50,857 nt of DNA from Bacteroidetes bacterium UBA4416 (GTDB lineage Bacteria > Bacteroidota > Bacteroidia > B-17B0 > Aurantibacillaceae), in contig DGQK01000056.1 of assembly GCA_002390745.1 (NCBI GenBank), positions 1-50,857 on the forward strand, read 5' to 3'. The translations under genes and the position numbers were made by a program. Below are positions 26,146 to 34,064 of this stretch, in pieces (position 1 is the stretch's first letter; each line of letters starts with the position of its first letter). The notes beneath the pieces are model-generated. The model made no database searches, was not told the origin of the DNA, and saw only the letters and a list, made by a program, of their open reading frames with translations.

Positions 26146-26760
26146 ATGAAACCTCTTTTAACGATCCTTTCCAAATACCTTATTTTATTTGCGCTCGCTG
26201 CGGTAAGTCTGGTATTTATTTTTACCAGCTACATTGGCTACGCCGAAATAAAATACCTCTTTGCAGGCCTCGGCATCGCTTATACCATTGTCTGCTGCCT
26301 CGAGGCAGAAGTTATTGCCTCCACAGTGAAAGGTACACAGACCTTCCGTTATTTTACCCCGGCTTTTATCACCAAGCGTTTCATCAAGGTCGTCTTTTTT
26401 GTTTGCGCCGGGAGTGTGTTGCTCTTCCCGCACAGCATCATCAATTACTTGTCCTTCCTCTGTTTTCTGATCGCTGCCACCGAAATCGTGGTAACCCTGT
26501 GGCGTTACCTGCGCGGCTTATGCTTCGCGGCCTTTGAGGGCAATACCTTTTTGCTGGCCACCAATAAGATCGTGACGGTATATGCTGCGGGCATCGAAAA
26601 AATTGAAAAGCGGCACGGCATTACTTACCTTGTGTACGAGCATAAGGCGGCGATCACCCTGCGCACCGATTTTATGAAAGACCGCGAAGCCTTTGATGCA
26701 GCGCTCTCCAACTGGATCAAAGAAAATCACCTGGAAGGCAAAGTGGTGGCTTCTTCTTAA
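26146..26760 (+). CDS. Hypothetical membrane protein after lipA
   Basis: A protein of 204 residues with about four hydrophobic helices in the first 130 (LILFALAAVSLVFIFTSYIG, LFAGLGIAYTIVCC, VVFFVCAGSVLLFPHSII, LSFLCFLIAATEIVVTLW). A cytoplasmic C-terminal part follows (TFLLATNKIVTVYAAGIEKI ... AAITLRTDFMKDREAFD), like the small PH-like domain seen in some membrane proteins. It starts 16 bp after lipA, so it is probably in the same transcript. No named family. Confidence 0.65.
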   Translation: MKPLLTILSKYLILFALAAVSLVFIFTSYIGYAEIKYLFAGLGIAYTIVCCLEAEVIASTVKGTQTFRYFTPAFITKRFIKVVFFVCAGSVLLFPHSIINYLSFLCFLIAATEIVVTLWRYLRGLCFAAFEGNTFLLATNKIVTVYAAGIEKIEKRHGITYLVYEHKAAITLRTDFMKDREAFDAALSNWIKENHLEGKVVASS

Positions 26761-26892
26761 CAAGACCTGATTTTATTCGGGAAGCGAAGCCTGGATAGCC
26801 GCAGAAGTGAATTTCAGCGACACGCATAATCCACAAAAAGATTCAGCAAAAACCACATTTCAAATAGGCTGCAAATGTCCTAATTTAGGGAA

Positions 26893-27267
26893 ATGAGATG
26901 CATCCTGATAGATGACGACGAGGAAGAGGCCGACATTTTCCGCCATGCCATCAAAAGCCTTGGGTTTGATGCAGACTTCCAGGGCTACACCAGCTTTCAT
27001 GAAGCTATGCATGGCCTGGCTGATACGGACCACTTACCGGATTACATCTTCGTGGATGGCTTTCTGAACCAGCTCACCGGCAAAGAGGTTTTGCAACGCC
27101 TCAAAGCGGATGGCTCACTTTCAAAGATTCCCGTAATCATTTACTCAGGTTATGTTTCCGAATCCGACCAGGAAGAGCTAACGGCCCTCGGCGCCCATGC
27201 CGTGATGAGAAAGCCCAACAGCATCGCGCAGCTGACCCGGCAACTGGCGACAGTCCTCAAACGTTAA
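26893..27267 (+). CDS. Stand-alone response regulator receiver domain
   Basis: A protein of 124 residues that is a single receiver domain with no output domain. The acidic pocket is D7-D9 (LIDDDEEE), the phosphoacceptor is D55 (YIFVDGFLN), the switch Ser is in IIYSGY and the conserved Lys is K107 (VMRKPN). CheY-like single domains pass phosphate or act by protein contact. No kinase gene is adjacent; the histidine kinase at 37569 is 10 kb away, so pairing is unproven. Confidence 0.88.
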   Translation: MRCILIDDDEEEADIFRHAIKSLGFDADFQGYTSFHEAMHGLADTDHLPDYIFVDGFLNQLTGKEVLQRLKADGSLSKIPVIIYSGYVSESDQEELTALGAHAVMRKPNSIAQLTRQLATVLKR

Positions 27268-27429
27268 CCATCGCACCGGCATACAGCTCTGCAAGCATCC
27301 GCGAAATGAACGACAGGTAAGGCGTAGCAGTAAGCGTCCCGATGATTTTATGTTTCAGTTAACATCGTCAGAATTCGAGAACCTGAAGTTGCAAATTGCG
27401 ACATCAGGCTATAGGAATTTCGCAAAACA

Positions 27430-27455
27430 AAAAGGAAAGCCTGAGCCTTCCTTTT
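27430..27455 (-). terminator. Terminator of pdhB
   Basis: AAAAGGAAAGC (27430-27440), a 4-nt loop and GCCTTCCTTTT (27445-27455) form an 11-bp stem with one mismatch. On the minus strand the stem is followed by TTTTTGTTTTG. It lies 20 bp after the pdhB stop. The flanking A- and T-runs would let it also act on the plus strand. Confidence 0.8.
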
Positions 27456-27474
27456 CTAATTCTTGTTATTTTTC

Positions 27475-28458
27475 TTACGCTTTCTGGTACATCACGTCTT
27501 TAACGGCTTTCACCGTTCTGGCCACATTTGGCAAAGACGCTTCAATGAGCGTTGGCGCATACGGCAGTGGCACGTCGGCGCTGGTAATCCTGCGGATCGG
27601 CGCATCCAGGTAGTCGAAGGCGTCTTTTTGAACGCGGAAAGCCACTTCCGAAGAAATGCTGGCCAGAGGCCATGCTTCTTCTACAATCACCAGGCGATTG
27701 GTTTTCTTTACCGATTTGATCACCGTGTCGTAATCGATCGGGCGAACGGTTCTCAGGTCGATCACTTCGGCGCTGATGCCTTCTTTCTCAAGCTCTGCAG
27801 CCGCAGCCAAAGCCACTTTCATGATTTTACCGAAAGAAACGATGGTCACATCGGTCCCTTGCTTTTTGATATCGGCTACGCCAATAGGGATCAGGTACTC
27901 GCCTTCCGGAATTTCGGATTTATCGCCGTACATCTGCTCGCTTTCCATGAAGATCACCGGGTCATTGTCGCGGATGGCTGATTTTAAAAGGCCTTTGGCA
28001 TCATAGCCATTGGAAGGAACGATCACTTTGAGGCCCGGGCAATTGGCATACCAGTTCTCAAAAGCCTGTGAGTGCTGGGAGCTCAGCATCCCGGCGCTGG
28101 CAGTTGGGCCGCGGAACACGATCGGGCAATTGTACTGCCCGCCACTCATGCTCAGGATCTTGGCTGCCGAGTTGATCACCTGGTCGATCGCTACCAAGGA
28201 GAAGTTGAAGGTCATGAACTCAATGATAGGACGCAGGCCATTGATGGCTGCTCCTACGCCGATCCCTGCAAAGCCCAGCTCTGCAATAGGCGTATCGATC
28301 ACGCGCCTGGCGCCAAATTCCGCCAGCATTCCTTTACTTACTTTATAGGCTCCGTTATATTCGGCCACTTCTTCACCCATTAAAAAAATGCTTTCATCAC
28401 GGCGCATTTCTTCACTCATGGCTTCGCGCAGGGCCTCTCTGAATTCAATCGTTCTCAT
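27475..28458 (-). CDS. pdhB: Pyruvate dehydrogenase E1 component, beta subunit
   Basis: A protein of 327 residues, the usual length. Typical segments are FLMGEEVAEYNGAYKVSKGM, RVIDTPIAELGFAGIGVGAA, NSAAKILSMSGGQYNCPIVF, SQHSQAFENWYANCPGLKVI and VIDLRTVRPIDYDTVIKSVK. With E1-alpha it decarboxylates pyruvate using thiamine diphosphate and acetylates the lipoyl arm of E2. No pdhA or E2 gene is adjacent, so the complex is encoded at scattered sites, as in many Bacteroidota. A near-perfect promoter lies upstream and a terminator follows, so this is a single-gene unit. Branched-chain E1-beta is the closest alternative. Confidence 0.9.
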   Translation of the reverse strand: MRTIEFREALREAMSEEMRRDESIFLMGEEVAEYNGAYKVSKGMLAEFGARRVIDTPIAELGFAGIGVGAAINGLRPIIEFMTFNFSLVAIDQVINSAAKILSMSGGQYNCPIVFRGPTASAGMLSSQHSQAFENWYANCPGLKVIVPSNGYDAKGLLKSAIRDNDPVIFMESEQMYGDKSEIPEGEYLIPIGVADIKKQGTDVTIVSFGKIMKVALAAAAELEKEGISAEVIDLRTVRPIDYDTVIKSVKKTNRLVIVEEAWPLASISSEVAFRVQKDAFDYLDAPIRRITSADVPLPYAPTLIEASLPNVARTVKAVKDVMYQKA

Positions 28459-28487
28459 AGATACTAATAAGATTTTTTCTTAAGCTT

Positions 28488-28518
28488 CAAATGTATATAT
28501 AAAGACGCGAACTACAAA
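28488..28518 (-). promoter_or_regulatory. pdhB promoter, full -33/-7 match
   Basis: On the minus strand TTTG (28515-28518), a 19-bp spacer and TACATTTG (28488-28495) match the Bacteroidota housekeeping promoter exactly. The start would be near 28482, 24 nt before the pdhB ATG. Confidence 0.8.
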
Positions 28519-28690
28519 ACCTAAAAAGCAGGCTCGCGATCGTCATTTGCAGCACCGTTTCAGGCATGCGAAGTCCCGGCTTTTACATGGCCTTAATCTC
28601 ATCCAAAGCCAGCTTCCGCAAGCACATAAGCAGCTTATTCACAGGAAATTATACCCGGGGAAAAACAATTCAAAATATTGATCTATATCT

Positions 28691-28721
28691 ATTGATTTAC
28701 ATGCTTATTTTTTTAAATTTG
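28691..28721 (+). promoter_or_regulatory. Candidate etfB promoter
   Basis: ATTG (28691-28694, one mismatch to TTTG), a 19-bp spacer, then TAAATTTG (28714-28721), a full -7 match. It is about 170 bp upstream of the etfB ATG. Confidence 0.5.
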
Positions 28722-28891
28722 CTGACCTTTTAAGAATTGTACGGTAGGATGGCCCAAACGCCGCCCGCCGGAATAAAGCAACACATTTTTAACTGAACCG
28801 GGATGAAGTAAGCTTGTTTCCACAAATCACCCGCTCAATAAGGAAAACATGGCTATGCCGCACAACATTTAAACATCAATAACATCAACAT

Positions 28892-29635
28892 ATGAAAATT
28901 CTAGTTCCTATCAGCAATGTACCTGATACCACCACCAAAATAGCCTTTACAAACGGCGACACGGAATTTAACACTGCAGGTGTTCAGTTCATCATTAACC
29001 CTTATGACGAATGGTATGCCCTGGTGCGTGCCCTGGAGTTGAAAGAGGCTGGAAAAGCGGAAAAGGTAACCATCATCCACGTAGGCCTGGCCGATGCCGA
29101 CGCCACCATCCGCAAGGGTTTTGCCTTAGGCGCCGACGACGGTGTACGCATCGATGCGGAAGGGCCTGATGCTTATTTTGTGGCGGAACAGATTGCCAAA
29201 TACGCGAAAGACAATGGCTATGAGCTGATCATGACCGGTAAGGAAACGATCAACTACAACGGTTCTTCCGTAGGCGGGATGATCGCAGGCTTCCTGGACC
29301 TGCCTTTGATTTCACTGGCTACCAAATTCGACCTGGAAGGCAACAAAGCCACAGTTGAGCAGGATGTAGACGGCGGAACACAGGTAGTGGAATGCGAATT
29401 GCCACTGGTTGTATCCTGCGCAAAAGGCATGGCCGAGCAGCGCATCCCGAATATGAAAGGCATTATGGGAGCACGTACCAAGCCCTTGACGGTGGTAGCT
29501 GCCAGCGGTGCCGATAAATTAACCAATATCAAATCCTACTCTTTATCTGCCGGCCGCACAACGGTGAAAATGATCGACGAGAATAACATGGACGAGCTGG
29601 TGAATTTATTACATACGGAAGCAAAAGTCATTTAA
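28892..29635 (+). CDS. etfB: Electron transfer flavoprotein, beta subunit
   Basis: A protein of 247 residues. Family segments include MKILVPISNVPDTTTKIAF, INPYDEWYALVRALELKEAG, ADATIRKGFALGADDGVRID, ELIMTGKETINYNGSSVGGM and GGTQVVECELPLVVSCAKGM followed by RIPNMKGIMGARTKPL. With EtfA it carries electrons from acyl-CoA dehydrogenases toward the quinone pool. It is first in the operon etfB-etfA, probably followed by the bifunctional nuclease gene. The 111-bp spacer to etfA resembles the one between groES and groEL. Confidence 0.93.
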   Translation: MKILVPISNVPDTTTKIAFTNGDTEFNTAGVQFIINPYDEWYALVRALELKEAGKAEKVTIIHVGLADADATIRKGFALGADDGVRIDAEGPDAYFVAEQIAKYAKDNGYELIMTGKETINYNGSSVGGMIAGFLDLPLISLATKFDLEGNKATVEQDVDGGTQVVECELPLVVSCAKGMAEQRIPNMKGIMGARTKPLTVVAASGADKLTNIKSYSLSAGRTTVKMIDENNMDELVNLLHTEAKVI

Positions 29636-29643
29636 TTATTTAC

Positions 29644-29738
29644 TGAGATAGAGAGTTAAAGAGTTATGGATTAACTCAACAATTCATCAAATCTCCCATC
29701 ATTCATTGTTTTAACTCAACAAATCACCCATTCAAAAA
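29644..29738 (+). repeat. Intra-operon spacer homologous to the groES/groEL spacer
   Basis: The spacer starts TGAGATAGAGAGTTAAAGAG and later has CATTCATTGTTTTAACTCAA. The groES-groEL spacer at 49655-49745 starts TGAGGTAGAGAATTAAAGAG and has CATTCATGTTTTAAACTCAA in the same order and at the same distance. The first part can fold: GAGTTAA with TTAACTC. Confidence 0.75.
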
Positions 29739-29746
29739 TTCGAAAA

Positions 29747-30727
29747 ATGGTATTAGTATATACAGAAATCAATAAAGGAAAAGTAAAGAAATCTTCCTTA
29801 GAGGCCGTGAACTACGCTTCTAAAGTAGCCGAGTTAACCGGTTCTTCCGTAACGGCGCTGGCCATCAACGCCGATGCTGCCCAACTGGAAGAGATCGGCA
29901 AGGCAGGCGCTAAAAAAATACTATCGGTAAAAAATGACGCGCTGGCTTCTCTCGACAGCATGCTGATCTCTGCTACGGTAGAGCAGGCTGTTAAAGCGGA
30001 AGGCGCGAAGATCATCATTTTCTCCTTCGACATCGTTGGCAAAGCGGTAGCTCCGCGCTTATCGGCCCGCCTGAAAGCCGGATTGGTTGCAGGCGCTGTG
30101 GATTACCCAACAGTAAACGGTGCTTCCCTGGAGGTAAAGAAAAACGTATTCTCCGGAAAGGCAACAGCCATCTACTCCATCAACAGCGAGGTAAAGATCA
30201 TTTCTCTCCTGCCTAACTCATTCCCTGTGAAACTGGGAGAAAACAGCGCGACTGTAACAGATTTCAACGCAGACCTGAGCGGGGTGAATTCCAAAATTGT
30301 GGTGAAAGAGAAAAAATCAACAGACGTTGGCGGCATGGTTCCATTACCGGAAGCTGAGCTGGTTGTATCTGCCGGCCGCGGCATGAAAGGCCCTGAAAAC
30401 TGGGGCATGATCGAAGAGCTCGCGAAGGAACTGAAAGCAACCACTGCCTGCTCCCGCCCGGTAGCAGATATGCACTGGAGGCCGCACCACGAGCACGTAG
30501 GACAAACCGGTGTTGCCATCCGCCCGAACTTATACATTGCCATTGGCATTTCAGGCGCGATCCAGCACCTGGCAGGTGTCAACGGCAGTAAAACCATCGT
30601 GGTGATCAACAGCGACAAAGAGGCTCCTTTCTTCAAATCAGCGGATTACGGCGTGGTAGGCGATGCCTTTACCATCGTTCCGAAGCTGATCGAGGCCGTG
30701 AAAAAATTTAAAGCAAACCATAACTAA
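29747..30727 (+). CDS. etfA: Electron transfer flavoprotein, alpha subunit
   Basis: A protein of 326 residues. The N-terminal alpha/beta domain begins MVLVYTEINKGKVKKSSLEA. The C-terminal FAD domain is complete: LVVSAGRGMKGPENWGMIEE, TACSRPVADMHWRPHHEHVG, QTGVAIRPNLYIAIGISGAI, QHLAGVNGSKTIVVINSDKE and FFKSADYGVVGDAFTIVPKL. It binds FAD and transfers electrons with EtfB. It is followed after 33 bp by the bifunctional nuclease gene, an order often seen in Bacteroidota. Confidence 0.95.
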   Translation: MVLVYTEINKGKVKKSSLEAVNYASKVAELTGSSVTALAINADAAQLEEIGKAGAKKILSVKNDALASLDSMLISATVEQAVKAEGAKIIIFSFDIVGKAVAPRLSARLKAGLVAGAVDYPTVNGASLEVKKNVFSGKATAIYSINSEVKIISLLPNSFPVKLGENSATVTDFNADLSGVNSKIVVKEKKSTDVGGMVPLPEAELVVSAGRGMKGPENWGMIEELAKELKATTACSRPVADMHWRPHHEHVGQTGVAIRPNLYIAIGISGAIQHLAGVNGSKTIVVINSDKEAPFFKSADYGVVGDAFTIVPKLIEAVKKFKANHN

Positions 30728-30760
30728 ATTCTTAGTTTTTTGTATATTAGAGTATCTTAA

Positions 30761-31360
30761 ATGGGAATGAAGAAAGTACGTTTAGAAATTGTTGGTTTGT
30801 CATACAGTCAGACACAGAGTGGCGCCTACGCCCTTGTTCTGGGAGAAAGTGCCGGAAGCCGCCGCTTGCCGATCATTATCGGAGGTTTTGAAGCACAGGC
30901 GATCGCCATTGAGCTTGAAAAAATGACCCCGACCCGCCCCCTGACACACGACCTGTTCAAAGCGTTCTCAGAAACATTCTCGATCGACGTGACCGAGATC
31001 CTGATCTATAACCTGGTGGAAGGTATTTTCTACGCCAAGCTGATCTGCACCGACGGAAGCCGCGAGGTAGAGATCGACGCGCGTACCAGCGACGCCATCG
31101 CCCTTGCCGTGCGCTTCAACTGCCCGATCTTCACCTATGAGTTCATCCTCAAATCGGCTGGCATTGTGCTCGACGACGATGCAGCGCCATCTGCCGAAAG
31201 CCCGATGAGCACCGTAGAAGACATGACGACCCCTGAAAGCGAGTACAAATCCAAGTCGAGCGAAGAGCTGAAAAACCTCTTGCAAAATGCCCTGGATGAA
31301 GAGCAGTACGAGCTCGCTTCCAAGATCAGGGATGAGCTCAATACACGAAAACAGTCTTAA
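30761..31360 (+). CDS. Bifunctional nuclease (BFN) domain protein with C-terminal UVR motif
   Basis: A protein of 199 residues; ATGs at 30761 and 30767 are both possible. Residues 1-135 form the BFN/DUF151 domain (VRLEIVGLSYSQTQSGAYAL, LPIIIGGFEAQAIAIELEK, RPLTHDLFKAFSETF, DARTSDAIALAVRFNCPIF). The last 40 residues (SSEELKNLLQNALDEEQYEL, ASKIRDELNTRK) are a UVR motif like those in UvrB/UvrC and ClpC partners. Activity on RNA and DNA is reported for plant BFN homologues, while bacterial roles are less clear. A strong terminator follows. Confidence 0.88.
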   Translation: MGMKKVRLEIVGLSYSQTQSGAYALVLGESAGSRRLPIIIGGFEAQAIAIELEKMTPTRPLTHDLFKAFSETFSIDVTEILIYNLVEGIFYAKLICTDGSREVEIDARTSDAIALAVRFNCPIFTYEFILKSAGIVLDDDAAPSAESPMSTVEDMTTPESEYKSKSSEELKNLLQNALDEEQYELASKIRDELNTRKQS

Positions 31361-31365
31361 ACTAT

Positions 31366-31395
31366 AAACCCACCTTAGCCGGTGGGTTTTTTATT
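31366..31395 (+). terminator. Terminator after the bifunctional nuclease gene
   Basis: AAACCCACC (31366-31374), loop TTAGCC, GGTGGGTTT (31381-31389) then more T and ATT. It lies 6 bp after the stop and ends the etfB-etfA-BFN unit. The A-run on the left could also support weak termination on the other strand. Confidence 0.85.
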
Positions 31396-31417
31396 GTTTA
31401 TATATAACTTTTTATTC

Positions 31418-31855
31418 GTGACGATTTTTCCAGCATCCATTGTCAGGATATGCTTACTGATGTTAAGTGGCATCGTTAGCGGGGGATGCAACCATGCCAT
31501 GGAATCCAATTGGGTATACAGGCGCGTGCTGCCCCCAACGGCCACGGAAATTAAAGAGTTCTATCAAACGGATGATTTTTTACCGGACTACGAGTACTAC
31601 CTGAGGGCAAAAATAAGCGGTGCTGAATTTCAAAGATACTGTGACACCCTGGGCCTTAAATTACACAGCGATAGCAGCCAATACAGCGACGGCATTGGCA
31701 ACCTCCATACCGGATATGCAAAGACAGAAAACATGAACGCCTGGTGGGACACAATGTATAAATCAGATTCGCTGTTTGTATGGCAACATGGAGATGAATG
31801 GAACATCGCGCGCTATACTAAGGGATATTTGTATCTGTATGCTCATGAACATTAA
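31418..31855 (+). CDS. Hypothetical lipoprotein
   Basis: 145 residues if started at the GTG at 31418, which gives a plausible lipoprotein signal (MTIFPASIVRICLLMLSG, IVSGGC). The first ATG at 31460 would leave a signal too short. The mature part is polar and aromatic (YRRVLPPTATEIKEFYQTDD, LPDYEYYLRAKISGAEFQRY, GYAKTENMNAWWDTMYK) and ends WNIARYTKGYLYLYAHEH. I do not recognise the family. It sits just beyond the etf terminator, so it probably has its own weak promoter, not identified. Confidence 0.55.
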   Translation: MTIFPASIVRICLLMLSGIVSGGCNHAMESNWVYRRVLPPTATEIKEFYQTDDFLPDYEYYLRAKISGAEFQRYCDTLGLKLHSDSSQYSDGIGNLHTGYAKTENMNAWWDTMYKSDSLFVWQHGDEWNIARYTKGYLYLYAHEH

Positions 31856-32015
31856 ATCTGTTTTCTTCGGATGATCTGTCTGTCTCAAAGATGCCACGAA
31901 AACCTTTGTTGGTGATACTTCGGGATGCTCAGCAAGCTCCTGGAAGGGCTATCATGTTGGGTTAAGCCCGCGTGAACGGATTTCACCGGCAATCCGGCGC
32001 AGTCTGACAAAGCTG

Positions 32016-32090
32016 CGTCATTACAAGTGAAACGAAGTGCGTCATCAATCTCCTCTTTTCAAAGATTGTTTCACCACCTTCGCAATGACG
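32016..32090. repeat. CGTCATT...AATGACG imperfect hairpin element
   Basis: CGTCATT (32016-32022) faces AATGACG (32084-32090), and inside it CAATCT (32046-32051) faces AGATTG (32063-32068). The text (CGTCATT, GAAACGAAGTG, CAATCTC, TTCGCAATGACG) resembles the CGTCATTGCGAG...GCAATCTC element scattered in many bacterial genomes. It lies in the 262-bp gap 31856-32117 downstream of the methyltransferase gene; the rest of that gap shows nothing. Confidence 0.6.
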
Positions 32091-32117
32091 GAACACAGGA
32101 AATGATATCTCCGTTAA

Positions 32118-32969
32118 TCAATCCTTCTTCCGGATAATCAAGCCGATAGAGGTTACCACGTACTTATCAACCTGGAGTTTCAAATGCACATCCTGGAGGT
32201 GCGGATGCACGTCGACCTTAAAATCTTCGGGCAGGCCACCGATGGAATAATCGAGCTCCTCCACGAAATGCCCTTCGGCCCTAAGCTCTGCAACGATCAT
32301 ATCCACATCACGCTGCCGGTAGATCACCGTATCGTTGTTGTCCTGTGTTTCGTCGTTGGAAGAAACATTATACTCCGTGGTATGTACGGCCCAGCCTCCG
32401 GGTTTTAATGTTTTCAACTGATCCTTTAAAAAGCGGCAGCCAAGCCCGATCGTTCCCAGGTGCTCGAAGGAACAACTACTCCAGTTAAAATCGAAGTCCG
32501 TGAGTGTATCCGGAATTGCGCGCATGTCTACAGCCTTATAGCTCACCAGCTCCTTAAATTGTTCGTCCGGACAAAGGCCACGCGTGTTGAGTTGCTCTGC
32601 CCCGAAGCACAGCTGCCCGTTGTTCCAGCCTTTTTCGATACCGAGCTCCGGAAAAATATCTGTTGCCAGAATCCGGCAGCCGTGCTTCGCAAACAGAGCA
32701 GGCAATGGCTCTGTACCTGCGGCAAATACAAGTCCGCTCTTGCCAGGGGCGAGGCAGCCGCGCTCCCACAGCGCCTGCGCCACATACATAAATTCCCACT
32801 GCTTGCGGTGAAAGCCGGGCTTTTCGCTCAGCTCTGCACACCAGCGCTTATACCATTCGCTTTGAATATCTTTGGCTTTACAAAGCTCGGAGCGGCGCTT
32901 CCCAAAATCACGGTTAAGAGACGTGTTCCATATTCGGGCGGGTTCTTTGGAGGTGCTGAGATTGAACAT
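32118..32969 (-). CDS. SAM-dependent methyltransferase of the glycan cassette
   Basis: A protein of 283 residues with a class I methyltransferase layout: a binding region GKSGLVFAAGTEPLPALFAK, an acidic residue after the second strand (CRILATDIFPEL), NWSSCSFEHLGTIGLG and LKTLKPGGWAVHTTEYNVSS. The N-terminal 75 residues are extra and helical. It is the last gene of a leftward cassette with two glycosyltransferases and an ABC exporter, 21 bp after the second glycosyltransferase. A role in modifying the exported sugar chain is likely from context but not shown. Confidence 0.78.
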   Translation of the reverse strand: MFNLSTSKEPARIWNTSLNRDFGKRRSELCKAKDIQSEWYKRWCAELSEKPGFHRKQWEFMYVAQALWERGCLAPGKSGLVFAAGTEPLPALFAKHGCRILATDIFPELGIEKGWNNGQLCFGAEQLNTRGLCPDEQFKELVSYKAVDMRAIPDTLTDFDFNWSSCSFEHLGTIGLGCRFLKDQLKTLKPGGWAVHTTEYNVSSNDETQDNNDTVIYRQRDVDMIVAELRAEGHFVEELDYSIGGLPEDFKVDVHPHLQDVHLKLQVDKYVVTSIGLIIRKKD

Positions 32970-32990
32970 ATACTGATCGTTTAAAATGAT

Positions 32991-34049
32991 TTATAATAAG
33001 GAGCGGTAAACCTGAAGATACTCTTTGGCCTTTTCCTCCCAGGCAAATGCATTGCCCCGGTCCATCACATAGGATGATAAGCGCTTCTTTTGAAAGGTGT
33101 CCATGCCTTCTCTGAATACACGGATCATGTGCTCCGGCTCAAAGCTCGAAAAATAGAAAGCGGCATCCCCTCCGATCTCCGGCAGCGAGGTTCGGTCGGA
33201 AAGAAAAATCGGCTTACCGAATTTCATCGCCTCCACCACCGGCGCTCCGAAACCTTCGGCGAGCGAGGGCAGGGCGAAGGCCTGCGAATGCCTGTAATAC
33301 CAGGCTTTGTCGCCTTCCGTGACGGGCCCCAACACTTTCAGACGATCCGATACGCCCATGTTTTTTGCCTTTAGCTGAAGCTGCTGAATGTAATCCGGCT
33401 CGTCCAAACGCCCGGCAATGACCAACTCAAGTTCCGGTTGCTGCAAAAGGGAAAGCAGCGTATGAAAATTCTTCTTCCGGTTAACATAGCCCATCGTAAA
33501 CACAAAAGGCTTCGAGGGCTTATAGCCAGCAGGCTGATCAGGAGGCATGGTAATATGATGTGTCCCGTTATGGATCACATACACAGGCTTATTTCCGATT
33601 GTCATGTGCTGCTCAATGTCTTTCCTGGTGTGGTTGGAAATACAAACAATAGCATCGCTCGAATCAATAAGCTTTTGTGTACGCGCGAGGCTTTCTGTTC
33701 GTTCTTTTTCGGGCTTATCTTCATGCAGTACATTGAGGTCATGCACTGTCAACAATACCTTCATCTTTTTATGAAGGCGCTGAATTGGCCGGCCCGACTG
33801 AAAGGGCGCGTGCCAAAGGTCGCAGTTACAAAGAAAAGGCTTGACATACCTGTTATGCCATTTCTTTTCGATAATACAGGAGCGCTTCGATTCAAATGCG
33901 TTTTTCTCTGCTTCCGGTACATAAAAAGAAAGCTTCTCTTCTTCCTTGTCGAGCAATCGGCCCACGTGGTTCCCAAGGTTAAGACAATAATGATAAAGAC
34001 CAGAATCCCGGTATTTCATCAAATCACAATCCAGAATAATTCGTTTCAT
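32991..34049 (-). CDS. Glycosyltransferase family 4-like protein (second copy)
   Basis: A protein of 352 residues with the GT-B fold. The C-terminal donor site is FVFTMGYVNRKKNFHTLLSL and SLAEGFGAPVVEAMKFGKPI, with the E-x7-E pattern, followed by SDRTSLPEIGGDAAFYF. It is closely related to the protein at 35911-36975: both begin with an IxxDCxxMKYxDxGxYxYCLNLG pattern. The gene is 15 bp downstream of the ABC exporter gene. It transfers a nucleotide sugar to an unknown acceptor. Confidence 0.88.
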   Translation of the reverse strand: MKRIILDCDLMKYRDSGLYHYCLNLGNHVGRLLDKEEEKLSFYVPEAEKNAFESKRSCIIEKKWHNRYVKPFLCNCDLWHAPFQSGRPIQRLHKKMKVLLTVHDLNVLHEDKPEKERTESLARTQKLIDSSDAIVCISNHTRKDIEQHMTIGNKPVYVIHNGTHHITMPPDQPAGYKPSKPFVFTMGYVNRKKNFHTLLSLLQQPELELVIAGRLDEPDYIQQLQLKAKNMGVSDRLKVLGPVTEGDKAWYYRHSQAFALPSLAEGFGAPVVEAMKFGKPIFLSDRTSLPEIGGDAAFYFSSFEPEHMIRVFREGMDTFQKKRLSSYVMDRGNAFAWEEKAKEYLQVYRSLL

Positions 34050-34064
34050 CTGTGCTTAATTCTT

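Larger units (their letters stand above)
28459..28891. other. Divergent intergenic region pdhB/etfB
   Basis: 433 bp between divergent genes. It holds the pdhB promoter close to 28488-28518 and a candidate etfB promoter at 28691-28721; the part between about 28520 and 28690 shows no ORF, hairpin or repeat that I can support. If the etfB promoter is correct, that transcript has a leader of about 165 nt with no obvious riboswitch structure. Confidence 0.6.

Noticed and set aside
28520..28690. tRNA or riboswitch in the pdhB/etfB gap
   Set aside because: No cloverleaf, T-arm consensus or known riboswitch core could be traced by eye.
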